A stretch of 43,619 nt of DNA from Russula earlei (Eukaryota > Basidiomycota > Agaricomycetes > Russulales > Russulaceae). The stretch is from NCBI GenBank assembly GCA_025769875.1, contig JAGFNK010000436.1, positions 1 to 43,619 of the forward strand, given 5' to 3'. Each line of letters starts with the position of its first letter. The first letter of the stretch is position 1. The notes beneath the pieces are model-generated. The model did no database searches, was not told the DNA's origin, and worked only from the letters and a program-made list of their open reading frames with translations. A program made the position numbers and the translations under genes. This document shows positions 27,850-39,513 of the stretch, piece by piece.

Positions 27850-30183
27850 ATGACGACGGACCACAGCTTACCGACACCCCCGCCGACAGCGACGCCAACC
27901 ATACCGTCCGGCACCGCTGCGACGGCGTCAGGGTCGCAAGCCGCCGATCAGGTCTCTGCGGCCGTAGCGGGGCAGTCGACATCAACGTCCACGACCGCGC
28001 CCACGCCAAGCGCAACGGAAACGGCAACGACGACAGGGCAGCAGGAACAACAGCAGGAACAGCCTCAGCCTCAACCTCAGCCCCAGCCCCAGCCCCAGCC
28101 TCAGCCTCAACCGTCGCCCGCGGAGGTGCTCGAGACTCTATTGCAGCAGATCGTAACGTCGAACAGCGGACCGGCGCTCGCGAGCACGCTACTCACTTTC
28201 CTCGGTTCACCCGAGGCGCGCGAGGCCGTCCTCGCGAGCGTGACGCCTGGAGGCGCGGACCCGCTCGAAGCGCTCGACGCGGCGCAGCACACCGTCGGCG
28301 TCCTCTTCATACTGTGCGTCGTCCTTTTCAGTTTGTCTTTCTTTCTTCGCGTTTGACATCGCGCTCGACCATTTGCCCGCTGACGGGCCTTTATTTGTGC
28401 TTCCGTGCCTGCCCTTTCAATTCGGTAGGTCTGCACGTCTCACGTCCACAACAACGACCGCACCGGCGGTCCCGTTGGCATACGTCCAGAATTTCTGCCG
28501 GCATTTCCATCCGGAAGAAGCGCGACACGCGCCCGAGCGTGGTAAGTCGCAACGTTTCATCACGTTCTCTCGCAAGCCTTGCACATGAACTTGTTCTGAT
28601 GTGCCCTCTCCTTACGCCCAGTGACCCTGCTTGCAAAGGGAATCGCGCAGCGCGCCGAGGCTCTGGGCGCGGTGTGTTCTTCCTTTAATTCCGTTCTGAC
28701 CGCATCGTTTACATGATCATATTGCTCCTTGGTGACATTTGACAGGTCGGGACAGCCATCCAACCGCTTTATGACCTCCTCACACGATTCTCGCCCGATC
28801 TTTCCTGTCTGACAACAATTCACCCCGTTTTCGTCACAGTGAGTGTCCCTAGGATTCTATTGGTCCCTCGATTGATTTTCCCTCATGGGCGCGTGCTCCA
28901 GACCTGCGCTGCCTCTCGCTCTTTCAACCCGGCGCTTCCCGTGCTGGCGGTGCCCATCTCGCAAATTTCGACCACCCTGTACCCGGACCTTCGCTATCAG
29001 GACCATTTGATCTACCATTACACTGGCGGCATCATACTTACAGCATTACGCCGATACGCGGAGGCTGCGGAGTTTTTCGAACTATGTGCGAGCGCTCCCG
29101 TTGCCGGGCCTACGGGTGGACAGGGTGGGGGACGCGGGCCTTCGCAGGGTCCAATGGGTATGGGTTTCGGTATGGGTATGGGCATGGGCATGGGCATGGG
29201 TATGGGCATGGGCATGGGCATGGGCATGGGAATGGGCATGGGCTTGGTCCCGTCGGGCTCAGGGGGTAGGTATGCGAACCTTGGTTCCTCGGACCCGAGT
29301 GTGTTCCAGGTAGAGGCAGCCAAGAAGTTTTTGCTCGTACAACTGATTTTACATGGAAAGGTAAAAGCTTGGGCTTGTATGCGCGAAAAGCAGGCTGATA
29401 ATGTTGTACCAAGGCCTTGCCACTTCCAAAGTATACCCACCCGACGGTCTCCAACTTGAAGGGAACCCCGTATAATGCCCTTGCCAAGGTTTACCCAAAC
29501 CTTGAGCAAGTCCACGCGATCGCGAACAAAGATAAAAACGCATTCGTTGCGGTACGATGGGTATCATATGAAGGAATCTGCACACTGATCACGTTTGTTC
29601 CTTACATAGGATGACAACTACGGCCTGCTGAGGCTAGTGGTGGAGAGGGCGTCCCGATGGGCTATCAGAAAGCTGACCGAGACGTACCTGACACTGAGCC
29701 TTGCGGAAATTGGGCGTGCTGTTGGAATCAATGACGTTTTGGAAGTCCGGAAGGTGGTTCTCGGCATGGTGAGCATGGGCGGACATTTGTCGGTGCCTGC
29801 GCTGAGTGTACTGACACAGTTCTGGGTAGATCGAGACGGGCGAGATCGTTGCTAGCATTGACGCCAGTGGATCGGTGACGTTCGCGGATGACGAGCCAGC
29901 AGCCGTGTCGAAAGCAGAGATCGACCGAGCGCTACGGGTGGCACAAGAGCAGGAACAAGTTCTGCGGAGGCTAGAACGGGAAATCGCAAGAAACAAAGAT
30001 TATTTGCAGAAGGTGCGTCTCTGAATTCGCTGCCGCGCGCAGAAGGAGTGAATTCGATATTAGGCAGTGCGAAGCCGTGAGGAAGGGTCGAATTCAAATT
30101 CGTCTTCGAATTGGCCTTATATCGAAGAAGAGCTGTGGGGAAATTCACCCGGGAGGGGTTGGGGTGATGAGTCGGTGTATTAA
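27850..30183 (+). CDS. csn3: COP9 signalosome subunit 3, nine exons, 592 aa
   Basis: PCI-domain subunit of the COP9 signalosome, which removes Nedd8 from cullins in cytoplasm and nucleus. Exons 27850-28313, 28429-28541, 28622-28671, 28746-28838, 28902-29360, 29414-29551, 29610-29768, 29830-30012, 30064-30183; all introns GT..AG, 53-115 bases, phases join. Recognised from LAYVQNFCRHFHPEEARHAP, RFSPDLSCLTTIHPVF, LPKYTHPTV and the C-terminal PCI part (ASRWAIRKLTETYLTLSLAE, GSVTFADDEPAAVSKAEID). It is longer than usual because of a Thr/Ser/Ala/Gln-Pro N-terminal region (about 90 residues, a run of QP repeats) and a Gly-Met repeat inside exon 5. The frame is intact throughout. Exon edges are inferred. 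Confidence 0.9.
29157..29246 (+). repeat. Coding hexanucleotide repeat (Gly-Met) in csn3
   Basis: ATGGGY units repeated about 14 times encode alternating Gly and Met, broken once by GF. In-frame and a multiple of three, so it does not disturb the gene. It lies between the helical repeat part and the segment leading to LLVQLILHGK, presumably a surface loop, and is prone to length change by slippage. Confidence 0.9.
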
Positions 30184-30576
30184 AGATGACCTCAACCTGC
30201 TTACGAGTTGGGAAGGGTCGGTCATCAAGCGCTGAGTAATGCGGCCAATTATAGTGAGCAGTTTGACGTGAGACGTGAGAAGATGAGGCGAGGCGAGGAT
30301 TATCTAATTGGGCGATCTCATCGAAGGGAACGCTTTTCCCAAAAATCTCAGTCGTTGGCAGAGATGCACGGGGGTTCTATCTCCATTTTTGAATATTTCC
30401 ATCAGTTTTTCTAGTTTAAAAGAAGGCAAGTACCGCCATCAATCAGCGTCTCACCTCGGTATTCGTGGATGTGTTTCCCATCCAAGTCCCAAAAGGCACT
30501 CTACTCGGACGAATCACCTACAAAAGACCCCCCTCCTCCTCCCGCAACTTCTTCCACATCCCCCAACGATTCATCC
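30184..30576. other. Intergenic between csn3 and the quinone reductase gene
   Basis: No gene seen. Holds the csn3 3' end and the promoter of the next gene. The stretch before the ATG is pyrimidine-rich (CCCCCCTCCTCCTCCCGCAA near 30530), usual for fungal promoters. Confidence 0.5.
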
Positions 30577-31406
30577 ATGGCTCCCAAGGTCGCGATCGTC
30601 ATCTACACCCTCTACGGCCACATCGCCAAGCGTTCGTCTTTTCTACTCATCACACTCACTCATTGCTCATCATCTCGTCCTCTCCAGTTGCCGAGGCTGA
30701 GAAGAGGGGTATCGAGGCTGCTGGCGGTACCGCCACTATCTTCCAGTAAGCGCCTCTCGCCTCTGGTATTCCCCTTTTCTGATTTCATTCATTGACAGGA
30801 TCGCCGAGACTCTCCCTCAGGAAATTTTGACCAAGATGCATGCGCCGCCAAAGCCTGATTACCCTGTCCTCCCCCCTGCCGATATCGGCAACTATGATGC
30901 TTTCCTTTTGGGTATCCCCACTCGCTACGGTAATCTCCCAGCTCAATGGAAGGTATGCATTTATCCTCCCCCTTCGTTGGCGTGGACCTCATGTGTTCAT
31001 CCTCTCTGTAGGCCTTCTGGGATAGCACCGGCCACCTCTGGCAACAGGGCAAGTTGTACGGCAAGTTTGCTGGCGTGTTTATTTCCACTGGTGGTCTTGG
31101 TGGTGGACAGGAGGCCACTGCTATTGCGTCCCTCTCGACCCTCACTCATCACGGCATCTCCTACGTCCCACTTGGCTATGCCACTGCCTTTGCTCAATTG
31201 ACGAACATCACTGAGGTTCACGGTGGTATGCATCTATTGTGATTTATGCCATGGCTGTCGCTGAGCCCATGCTACTAGGCTCCCCTTGGGGTGCCGGCAC
31301 TTTCGCTGGTGCCGATGGTTCACGCCAGCCTTCAGAGCTCGAACTTCAGATCGCTGAGATCCAGGGCAAGACATTCTACGTCCACGTTGCCAAGTCTCAC
31401 AAGTAA
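30577..31406 (+). CDS. WrbA/Pst2-type NAD(P)H:quinone oxidoreductase, 202 aa
   Basis: Flavodoxin-fold FMN enzyme that reduces quinones with two electrons and protects against oxidative stress; cytosolic or at eisosomes in yeasts. Exons 30577-30631, 30688-30745, 30799-30952, 31012-31225 and 31279-31406 join in phase through GT..AG introns of 53-59 bases. Motifs: [20 protein letters not shown] (phosphate-binding start), [56 protein letters not shown] and [19 protein letters not shown]. The usual YSMYGH is YTLYGH. It ends at VAKSHK; the last bases AAGTAAG could also be a donor site, so one more short exon is possible. Length fits the family. Confidence 0.92.
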
Positions 31407-33600
31407 GTTGCCTTGGCCGTGGGTTGCCTGCATCGATCTGTACATTGCACTGTCTGTTTCCGAATGCAATCATTTCCTTTCCATTTTGGAGCCGTGGTTT
31501 CGAGGTGGTGGCATCAGTGTGGCTGAGTTCTATCAACGCGAGGAAGGAAGGAATATCAATATCAACGTCGCGCGCGTATCAGTGTGCAAAGAATTTGATC
31601 TTGTTGAATTATCTAAAAACTGTGCGTGCCTGTACTCGATAATGATTACGCCACTTCTACGCGTAAGCACACGATCTCAGGCGCTCTGGCCGCGGGCACA
31701 TCGCACGTTCGCAATCTTTGATACGTTTGCATTTACAACCCCCCTCTTGCATGCGCATGTGGAGCCCTGTCGATGGGTTCAGTGTAGAGGATCTCCTATG
31801 TGGAATCGTCTGATCGGTCCGTTCTCTAACTCCCTTGGTCCCGAGTACTACTCGGTGAGGTGATGGTGATTGTACGGTTGGATTGGATATTCTTCTTTTT
31901 TCCATTGGGTATAACTCGATCGGTCCCAGCGCTCCGCCGCTCAGCGCTCAGCACTCGGGGCTCGCCATCATTATTGGTTTCGGTATTCGGTTGATTCTTT
32001 ATTTTTTTTGGGGAGCCTCGCGTAACGCGGCGTAACGTTCTTCGCCTCGTAAATCAAACTTCCTCCTCTCGTGATGCCTCGGTGTCATGGGCGCATCGCT
32101 CCTCTTCCATGCTAAACCTTACGGCGAATCTCTATCATTTTTGGTCAGGTCATGACTCACCCACCTATCTCCGGTCGGTGGGGCTACTTTCCGCCTGAAG
32201 AACCCTGCCCCCACCTCCTTGTCCTTAAACCCCCACCCCGTGGCAACCCATTTTTCCCTTTGCCTTCTTTTTCATCAAAGGCGTCCAAGGCGCACTTGAC
32301 TGGAAGGAGGCTCCACAAGAACGATAGTGGTGATTGAAGAGCGGAGAATGATACGTTCCGAGTCCGCACAACACCCAAACTGCATACATGGACATTGTTG
32401 ATTGGTTAATAGACTTGGGAGGAATGATTCGGAGAAGGACTTGCGCGCAGCTTCTCGATGTTCAAGTGAGTGGCCGAAAAAGTCCCTCATCTCCATGAGG
32501 CGTCAAAGTGAGTAGACCAGAGGGTTGTCTTTGAGCACGGCCAATGCCAGAGGGGGCCGTTTGTCCAGCTCGAGTGATCTGAAATACGTCGCCTACGTAT
32601 TTCGTATCTCTCGACATCACCAAGACAACGACTCAGAGCCGACTCCAATCTTGACATCCATCCCGTAAATATGAACTTGGAGGCCAGAACGGTCAAGCCG
32701 AAATTAAGGTGTACCATATGGATAATTGGAACTCGGAAGCGGTCTGTGGCATCTGGCAGTGAGTGCCAAAACACTGCCAGCTGCATGACGGGGAAATAAG
32801 AAGGGGGAACGGGCTCATGCACCGATCAATCCCTTCCAGGGACTCTGATTTGCGCATTCAGAGTTTGCAGTTCCCCTATTCCTCGTCGTGGAAGAGTGGA
32901 GTTTGAGTTTTGAGTATCTCTCTCTCCCTCGTGGTTCCGCAATTGGGCTCGGGTCTCCTCACCAGCTTTCATATCTCCTTCAAAACTCCATGTGGATCTC
33001 CGTGCTTGCTTCGTTCTTGTCTTCCCCGGGATATCCTTGAAGCTCTCCGGAGTGCCTAGCTGTAATGGGGATCGAGTAAGTCAGGCTGTACAAAGTAACC
33101 TCCGAAGATGATCTTCAAGAAATGCCACTTGCCATCCTCTCGTATGTCGAGTCCCGCGCCGAGGCGCAACTGGCACTCTGGTATGGCGCCTTTCAAATTT
33201 GCAATCAAGGATTTGCATTGTTTGTCCTCGACCGACGTGCTGTCTCTTCAACTGACCGGACAGACGCGTGGGTTCTGACAAGGAGAAGGAAAGTGTCTCC
33301 GGTCACACACCAGACTTCATAGCCTGTTTCTTTGGTCATCTCAGTTTGGGCGAGCCCTACGCCAATGTGTCCCTCCCTTCGACTCGTACTCTCAAGCAAG
33401 CTGAGATCCGCTCGGGCGTGTACCATCGCCGTAGCCGGCATTTCGCGAGGCCGGATCCACAAGCTCCGAACACAAAGCTGGTCCCCCACCACGCACGAGC
33501 CATTTGACCGACTGCCTGCAGCTTAAAATGCGTTCCGCCAACGATCGGCCCTTTCACAACGTCTTTCTTCGTCCACTTTCCTCGTCGCACTCGCATCGTC
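31407..33600. other. Intergenic, about 2.2 kb
   Basis: Only short, mutually overlapping open frames without recognisable motifs. One plus-strand frame from an ATG at 33108 (MIFKKCHLPSSRM..) reads about 55 codons and could be an exon, but nothing supports it. No repeat or transposon terminus seen. Confidence 0.45.
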
Positions 33601-34356
33601 ATGAGTGGCTGCAATCCGTCGATCCCCGACGCTCCCTCGCCGTCCTCCGTGCAGCCGGCCTTTGTGTTCGTGACGTTCCGTCGCCCCGAATGCTCCGACC
33701 CCCGAACGGTGGATCCCGGCCGCGGCGCGAACGGGACGTTCCCAGGCCGTGGCGATGTGGTGGGCCACGCTTCTCCAGCTGCGCGAGAAGGGCGAGGGCG
33801 TGGGCGCGGGCGCGGGTCAAAAAAGCGCAAGCGGCCCGAGAAAGAAGAGCCAGGCTCGCCCGCCCTCCCCGGCGATCGTCGTCCCTGGTACGTCTCGGTG
33901 ATGACACGCTCCATCTCTAAAAGTTAACGCAGGGGTAGGGTCAGCGGGCGCCGTCATCCCCGCCACCGTTCACAACTCCGAGCGCGGCCATCGCCATCGC
34001 CATCGCCATCGCCATTGCCGTCACCGCCTCACCCTCCCGCACATGGGCCGAAGGGACGGACCGTGTTTGCGGAAGACGTCGTCATCCGACTGTTGATCAT
34101 GTCGCAGCTCGAGGCACGTTGGCGGACGACGGCTTGATCATGGATCGTTTTTGAGTTTGAGCCGTGAGATCGCGAATTCTCCCCTGCCTTGTGTACATCT
34201 CATCATGACTCCATGCGCGTTCCGTGTCGTCCCGCTTTTAGGACCTCATGGCTAGCCCTGCGAGACGAATTCACTCAGTTTTTCGAACGCTGTTTCGACA
34301 GGAATGCACAGAAAATGTGCTGGCGCATGGTCGAAGTGACGTTGTCGGCGAGCTGA
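33601..34356 (+). CDS. Unrecognised basic protein, probably multi-exon
   Basis: Exon 1 33601-33887 from ATG (MSGCNPSIPDAPSPSSVQPA), then a GTACGT..CAG intron to 33932. Exon 2 continues in phase with a run of Pro-Ser and the coherent KGRTVFAEDVVIRLLIMSQL, open to a TGA at 34135. A third open stretch, LRDEFTQFFERCFDRNAQKM and CWRMVEVTLSAS with stop at 34354, looks like the true C-terminus, but the exon 2-3 junction is uncertain. Arg/Gly-Arg tract and KKRKRPEK suggest a nuclear location. An antisense frame (33357-33914) is open too and is considered a shadow. Function unknown. Confidence 0.4.
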
Positions 34357-34548
34357 TTATGGTATCTGTTAGACTGAGGCTATTCGAGCTCCTGTGGGCT
34401 TCTGATTACTCTTCTCGGGGTCACCGGTCACCGGTCGTTCACCCCCGGCACGACGTCGTGTAGCAGTGGTCTCATGATACTCAAGACTTTAGCGGGGCTC
34501 TGATCTACCTCGTGCTCAGTCCCGTTTAGTTGGTCGTCCTGTCTCACG

Positions 34549-35321
34549 CTAAGCAACAAGACGCTTGGGGCTCTCCAGTCCAAAGGGAGCAGCAATCATA
34601 AAATCTCCTCTCGTCGTGATACATACATCGCGAAATCCGACTCCGTCGCGCAAACGAACGACGAGGTCTACTACTTTCTGCCAGATTTCTTGGCCGCGGC
34701 CCTCGCGCGCGTGATCTGTTTCTTCCAGCCGTAACATTGGCTGCATTCTGAAACGGCCTATGAGCGTCCGTTTTCACGGCCTTTGTCCAAGAAGAGAGAG
34801 AGATAGGGAGCGCGCGCGCTCGCGAGGCCGCGAGAAAGGACGTACTGGCCGAGCCGTGCTTCTTGCACTGATACACGTTGTCCTTGTTCTGGCCCGTCGG
34901 GGGCGCCTCGAGGCCCTCGCGGTCTACGGAGTCGAACTGGAGAGGATGGAGAGAAAAAGTCGGGTGAGCGCCTGCCAGTGCTGCAGAACCAGTCGCATCG
35001 CGACGTATGGGTGGCACGCTGCGGTGGGTGGTGCGTCCGCCGCTGCGATACGCACCCCGAAGTATCCGTCGTTCTCCTCCCGCAGGTCGACCTCGCAATC
35101 GGCGCACTAGCGCACGGGGACGCGCGGAGAGGGGCACGGTAGGGATCAGAGCAGGGGAAGGAAGAGAGGGCGTCAGAGAGCCGGCGGCGTCACGGTAGTG
35201 GCCGCGAGCCTGCGAGGAACCTGAAGGAAGGGGGACGACGTACCACCTCCTTGAGATGGGCCAGGCAGAAGACCGCCTCGTTGATCTCGACCGTTTTGCT
35301 CGGGGCTACTACGTCGGCCAT
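34549..35321 (-). CDS. Small conserved-looking protein with CxxC and CxxxH, 142 aa
   Basis: Four exons on the minus strand: 35244-35321, 35056-35106, 34846-34936 and 34549-34757, with GT..AG introns of 137, 119 and 88 bases; all phases join and give 142 residues. It starts MADVVAPSKTVEINEAVFCL, then KEVCADCEVDLREENDGYFG, NVYQCKKHG, then FRMQPMLRLEETDH and WQKVVDLVVRLRDGVGFRDV, ending ESPKRLVA. The CADC and CKKH pairs about 40 residues apart could form one zinc site, as in MYND- or ribbon-type fingers, but no known domain is recognised. Introns that restore a smooth reading frame argue strongly that the gene is real. Confidence 0.65.
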
Positions 35322-35884
35322 GGGTGGGTCGCTGGTATGGTCGCTTGCGGCGGGACTCGGGCTAAGAGATGGGGACGGATGAGGTGGGGGGAACGCGGTC
35401 GCCGGGATGGGAGGGAATTTGGGAGCAGCACACGGATTAATGCGATGGATTGATAGATAAATGAACGAATTTTAAGTACCTTACTGTACATAATCCGGGC
35501 CGGGCCCGTGTCCCCTCGAGGTCCAGGTCATGATCAAGTGACCGGCCTTAATAGATTAAATAGGAACGCAATGTGGGGCGCAAGGCACCTATCATTCATT
35601 TGCGGGGTATCGTTGTCCGATCCACCTGCACCCACATCGCCTTATACCTGTCCTAAAGCCACAATGAAGATATATCATACTTTTATTTGATACATTCTGC
35701 ATACAAATACTGTAAGCGTCGTCCCAGATGGCCGCCACCGATTACAACAATATAATCAAATCCGTGCGGCCCAGCGCCGTAACCACGATGAACGTTATCG
35801 CGATCTCGTTGCAGCGATCCCGCGCTGTCGAACAGGATGAGCACACGCATTACGTGCGCGGCGCGATTCCAACCCTTTCTGCGG
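35322..35884. other. Intergenic
   Basis: No gene seen. Lies between the start of the minus-strand small gene and the 3' end of the minus-strand MFS gene. Confidence 0.5.
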
Positions 35885-37643
35885 TTACCATCTATCTGGA
35901 GGGAGCCGCGTCGCGAGCCAGAGGGACGCGAAGGTGCATAGGCTCAGTGCATAGAATACGGCGTAGCCGCCCATGATATCATTCTCCAATGAAAACGAGT
36001 AAAGCGACGCAGCAATCGCAGGGCCTATGGCACGCAGCACACTCGCGATGGTCTGGGTGAGGCCAAACGTCGCGCCAAGCATGCCACTTGGGGCTGCAGA
36101 TGTGATATATATGAAGGTACAGCCTGAAATGGCCGAGGAAAAATCAGCGAGAACACGAGATGTGTGGAGAAAGAGGCCGTTGCCTACCATATGCCATGTT
36201 GACACCGATGGTAGATATCAACTGGACGAGCACAAGAATCCAAAGCACAGTGTCCGTTCCGGCAAATTGCACACGGATGCTGTTGATGGGGAAGAGCAGG
36301 AACAACGGGAGAAGACCAGATAAGAACGCTATGAGTGCGCCACGAAGCCCCAGGAAATCGAGGATGCGGTGGAAAACGACAAGCTGGAGGATGCCTTTCA
36401 GTATCCCGTACACAGCCATGCAGGCCCCCATGCGTGCCGGGTCTAATCCCAGTCCGCCGAATTGGACAGGGGTCGTGTACACCAACGGCAGTAAAACCCA
36501 ACCAGCGATTTCGAGGAAAACAAAGGAACCATAGGTAGAAACGGTGAGGAGCACCGGTCTGGTGAGAAGAGTGCGTGATGAAGGCCCTAGGTGATCTTCT
36601 TGTTCAGAATTGTTCTCTACATCCGAGGCGTTCAGTTTATTTTTTCGGGCTTTCGCATTTTCTGGGTTCGTTGGTAGTGTCTGGCTATAGCGTGAGTAGG
36701 ACAATCGTACTAGGCACCTTAGGTCCTCACCTCTTTCAAGAATACGCATGCGAGGATAACCGAGGCCATTGCATACGCGCTGGCAACTGCACATGGAAGA
36801 AAATAGGGATACCGTACCCAGAACGGGCTGCTGAAAAGTTCTGGCCAGCTGTCGTGTGGACGTGAAAGTAACCCGCCGACGTATGGGCTACGTACATGTT
36901 ACTGCCAGCGATTCGGTCACCCGTTCAATGAACTCACTTACCCTGCTGCGGCACCTATGGCCCAAGACAAGGGTATAGTCGCAAAAGCTCGAGCCATATT
37001 AGTCTCATCACTCATCTCTGCCAGCATGCTCTTCATTACACCACTGTTGCCATTCAGGGCACCTGCTAGGAACCGGCTTTTCGCAACATCACCATGAAGT
37101 GAACATGTTTCTATCACGACCCGTTAAGGTACATTACCTTGCCGCTAATCCCCAGAATGTTCTCGACAGGCCAAACAACGAAGTGGTTGCCACTAGACCA
37201 AGGGTACCGCTAATAAGAACAGGTTTGCGTCCGATGACATCTGAAAGACGACTCCATTGCATCACGGTGGTGGACATGCCAACGTAATAGAGCGACAGCT
37301 AAAAGTCGATGGATTTGCTCAGAGATATTACCACGTAAGAATCACGTAACGTACTATGATACCAGCATAGTAGCCGGCTTTCCTATCATCGCCACCAGTA
37401 GTTGGGAGTTGGCTGACAAGCTGGGGTTCATAGAGTCATCATTATGTGACGGAGCGAACGCAGGGGGAGAGCAGAGCACACCTCGTTAATGTAGGGCATA
37501 ATGGACAATGACATGACGGGCTCTGTGATCATGAGCAGTAACAAGGGAATTATCTGGCTTTTGGGAAGCGGGGTAGGGTGGACGCGCTCCCGGAGAAGAG
37601 GGGCATGCTCATCATTGGGCTTAGTGTGTTCGTGTGCGGGCAT
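35885..37643 (-). CDS. MFS transporter, seven exons, 470 aa
   Basis: Major facilitator protein of the plasma or organelle membrane; substrate unknown (drug/H+ antiporter-like). Exons 37482-37643, 37355-37420, 37138-37298, 36942-37076, 36731-36887, 36188-36680 and 35885-36123, phases joining. The start is ATG 37643 (MPAHEHTKPNDEHAPLLRER), because the frame upstream has no ATG. The cytosolic N-terminus is followed by TM1 (SQIIPLLLLMITEPVMSLSI). Motif A, WSRLSDVIGRKPVLI, lies between TM2 and TM3. Then FLAGALNGNSGVMKSMLAE, a hydrophilic central loop (NPENAKARKNKLNASDVENN), and a C-terminal half with GLDPARMGACMAVYGILKGI and FGLTQTIASVLRAIGPAIAA. It resembles the fungal TetA/ZIF1-like group. Intact. 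Confidence 0.9.
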
Positions 37644-39092
37644 AGTGGTAGCGAGACACAAGTGTCAAACACAGGCCTTATGAAGGAAAGTTGGATTCGG
37701 ATATGATATGAGGGGGATATCGAACTGGTGACCGCGAACCGGTTCCATCGATTGAGTTGTACATAATACGGAGGGCACGATACGCGTTGTACTCCAGGCC
37801 TCACGGTAAGCGAAGTCCCAGGCTTGCGGCTCAATAGAGAAGACTGGAACAGGATTGGGATTTGGGTTGCAAAGGGGAAGGGCAGAACCAGGTGGGACGG
37901 CAGACCCCTCGCCCATTCGTCCCCCTACGCCCGTCGACACCATGGGCTGCAATGAGTGAGCCGCATTTGCGTCTGACCCTTCCCTGCTGTGACGTGGTCC
38001 TCAACGGGTTTCTCTGATCTGCTCTGACTGACAAGCGGAAAAGAAATATCAATGCTGCTTTCGTGCCTGGCCTGAACGACATTGTCGGGGTTTAAATCCG
38101 GGCCGGCGCCGGGACCGCCACTATATCGGATGATCACCGCCCGTGTCACCGGGTCCGCGCACTTATTACAGCCAAAAAAAAGATGATCACTGCCCAAACT
38201 CATTTCTCTTCACCACTTCTTCTGACGACTTACAATCGTGATAATACAAGAACTTAATGATGCCTACCTCTTTGCTTTCGGTCATTCACGCATTCACTTT
38301 GTGATGGGTGGCACTTTTAGATATCCTTGTACAAACGCCACTCGTGTTCGCGATCCTTCCTCCATCCTCCTGGCCGCTTTATACACGTGTCCATACGCTA
38401 TTGCAAGGTGGGTGTCGCCGCTTATCGCGGAATCACGCACTGCCTCGTCGGTGGACACCGACGCTGACTGATGAGATCCTCGACAGCACACCGCACCCTG
38501 CGTCGCGTTTTCCATGTGGCCCCCTTCTTCGTTTGGGGAACTGCGCACTGACCTATGGCTTCTGCGCGCCTCGTGCCGCCGCTGTCCCCATTGTCCATAA
38601 ATAGGTCTCGGCCGTAGATCACCCCTCGAAAACCGTGCCCTCCCCTTCCAACCCTTTCATGCACCTTTCATGCTCTTGTTCTCCCCTCGTCCACTACCGA
38701 TATATCCACATGGACACCATCACATGACATCCGTATATGCCCGTTCAGAGCATACAGCACACGTGGCGCGGATAATCGAGATCCTTCGCTCTTCCAAAAG
38801 CAGAACGCGCATCTCTCGCCGAAGCCAATCGCGCGAAAAACTTCCTTTCCGCCCTTCTCCCGAAGTCTTCTCCCTCTCCCTCTTTCTCTCTTCTTGGCCC
38901 CTCTTATCGATCTATCTCGCGGACTCACTCGCGTGTCTCACGTTCGCCTGTCCAAATGGGACCTTTCTTTCTCAAGTGCTGTTAAACCCTCCACGAAAAT
39001 AAGACTCCTTTGGCACATTAGATTCCACATTCATCGTGCTGGAAGAACAAAGAGCGTGGCAGATGAGCTCCACCATACTGATGTCGAACGAA
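37644..39092. other. Intergenic between MFS copies, about 1.45 kb
   Basis: No convincing gene on either strand. Pyrimidine-rich tract at about 38850-38895 (CTTCTCCCTCTCCCTCTTTC). Holds the MFS promoter next to 37643 and the 3' side of the truncated copy. Confidence 0.5.
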
Positions 39093-39513
39093 CTAAAACC
39101 ACATCCTTTCGGGTCGCCATCTATCGGGTGGGAGACGCGAAGCAAGAAAGACCACCCCAAAAGTGCACAACGTCAGTCCGTAAAATACGCCGTAGCCGCC
39201 CATGATGTTGTTCTCCAACGAGAACGAGAAAAGCGATGCCACGATCGCGGGGCTGATAGCGCGCTGCACGGACGCGACGGTCTGGGCGAGGCCATTGGTT
39301 GCCCCGATCATACCTCTTGGAGCTGCAGATGAGATATAAATGAAAATACAGCCTAGCGTGATGAGGTGAAATCAAGGAACACAAGAGACCGGGACGCCAC
39401 GTACCGTACGCCATGTCGACACTAACTGTACTTACTAACTGAATGAGCACTAGGGCCCACAGTACAAGATTCGTCCCCACATGTTGCACATGGATGCTGT
39501 TGATGGGGAAGAG
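39093..39513 (-). pseudogene. 3' stub of a second MFS transporter copy
   Basis: Two exons, 39405-39513 and 39093-39352, split by an intron at the same place as the last intron of the complete MFS gene. They encode TNLVLWALVLIQLVSTVSVD, then FIYISSAAPRGMIGATNGLA, SLENNIMGGYGVFYGLTLCT and a short extra tail RPERMWF. They are clearly similar to the last 110 or so residues of 35885-37643, in the same orientation. The N-terminal three quarters are missing: similarity stops abruptly at 39513 at GGGGAAGAG, where hAT-like sequence begins. Confidence 0.9.

Noticed and set aside
32487..32822. 111-codon minus-strand ORF
   Set aside because: No recognisable domain, no neighbouring exon in phase, and an irregular mix of residues. 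Treated as chance.
33357..33914. 185-codon open frame on the minus strand
   Set aside because: It is GC-rich and antisense to the plus-strand model, and shows only Arg/Pro/Gly-rich composition. The plus strand has a proper intron and coherent C-terminal peptides.
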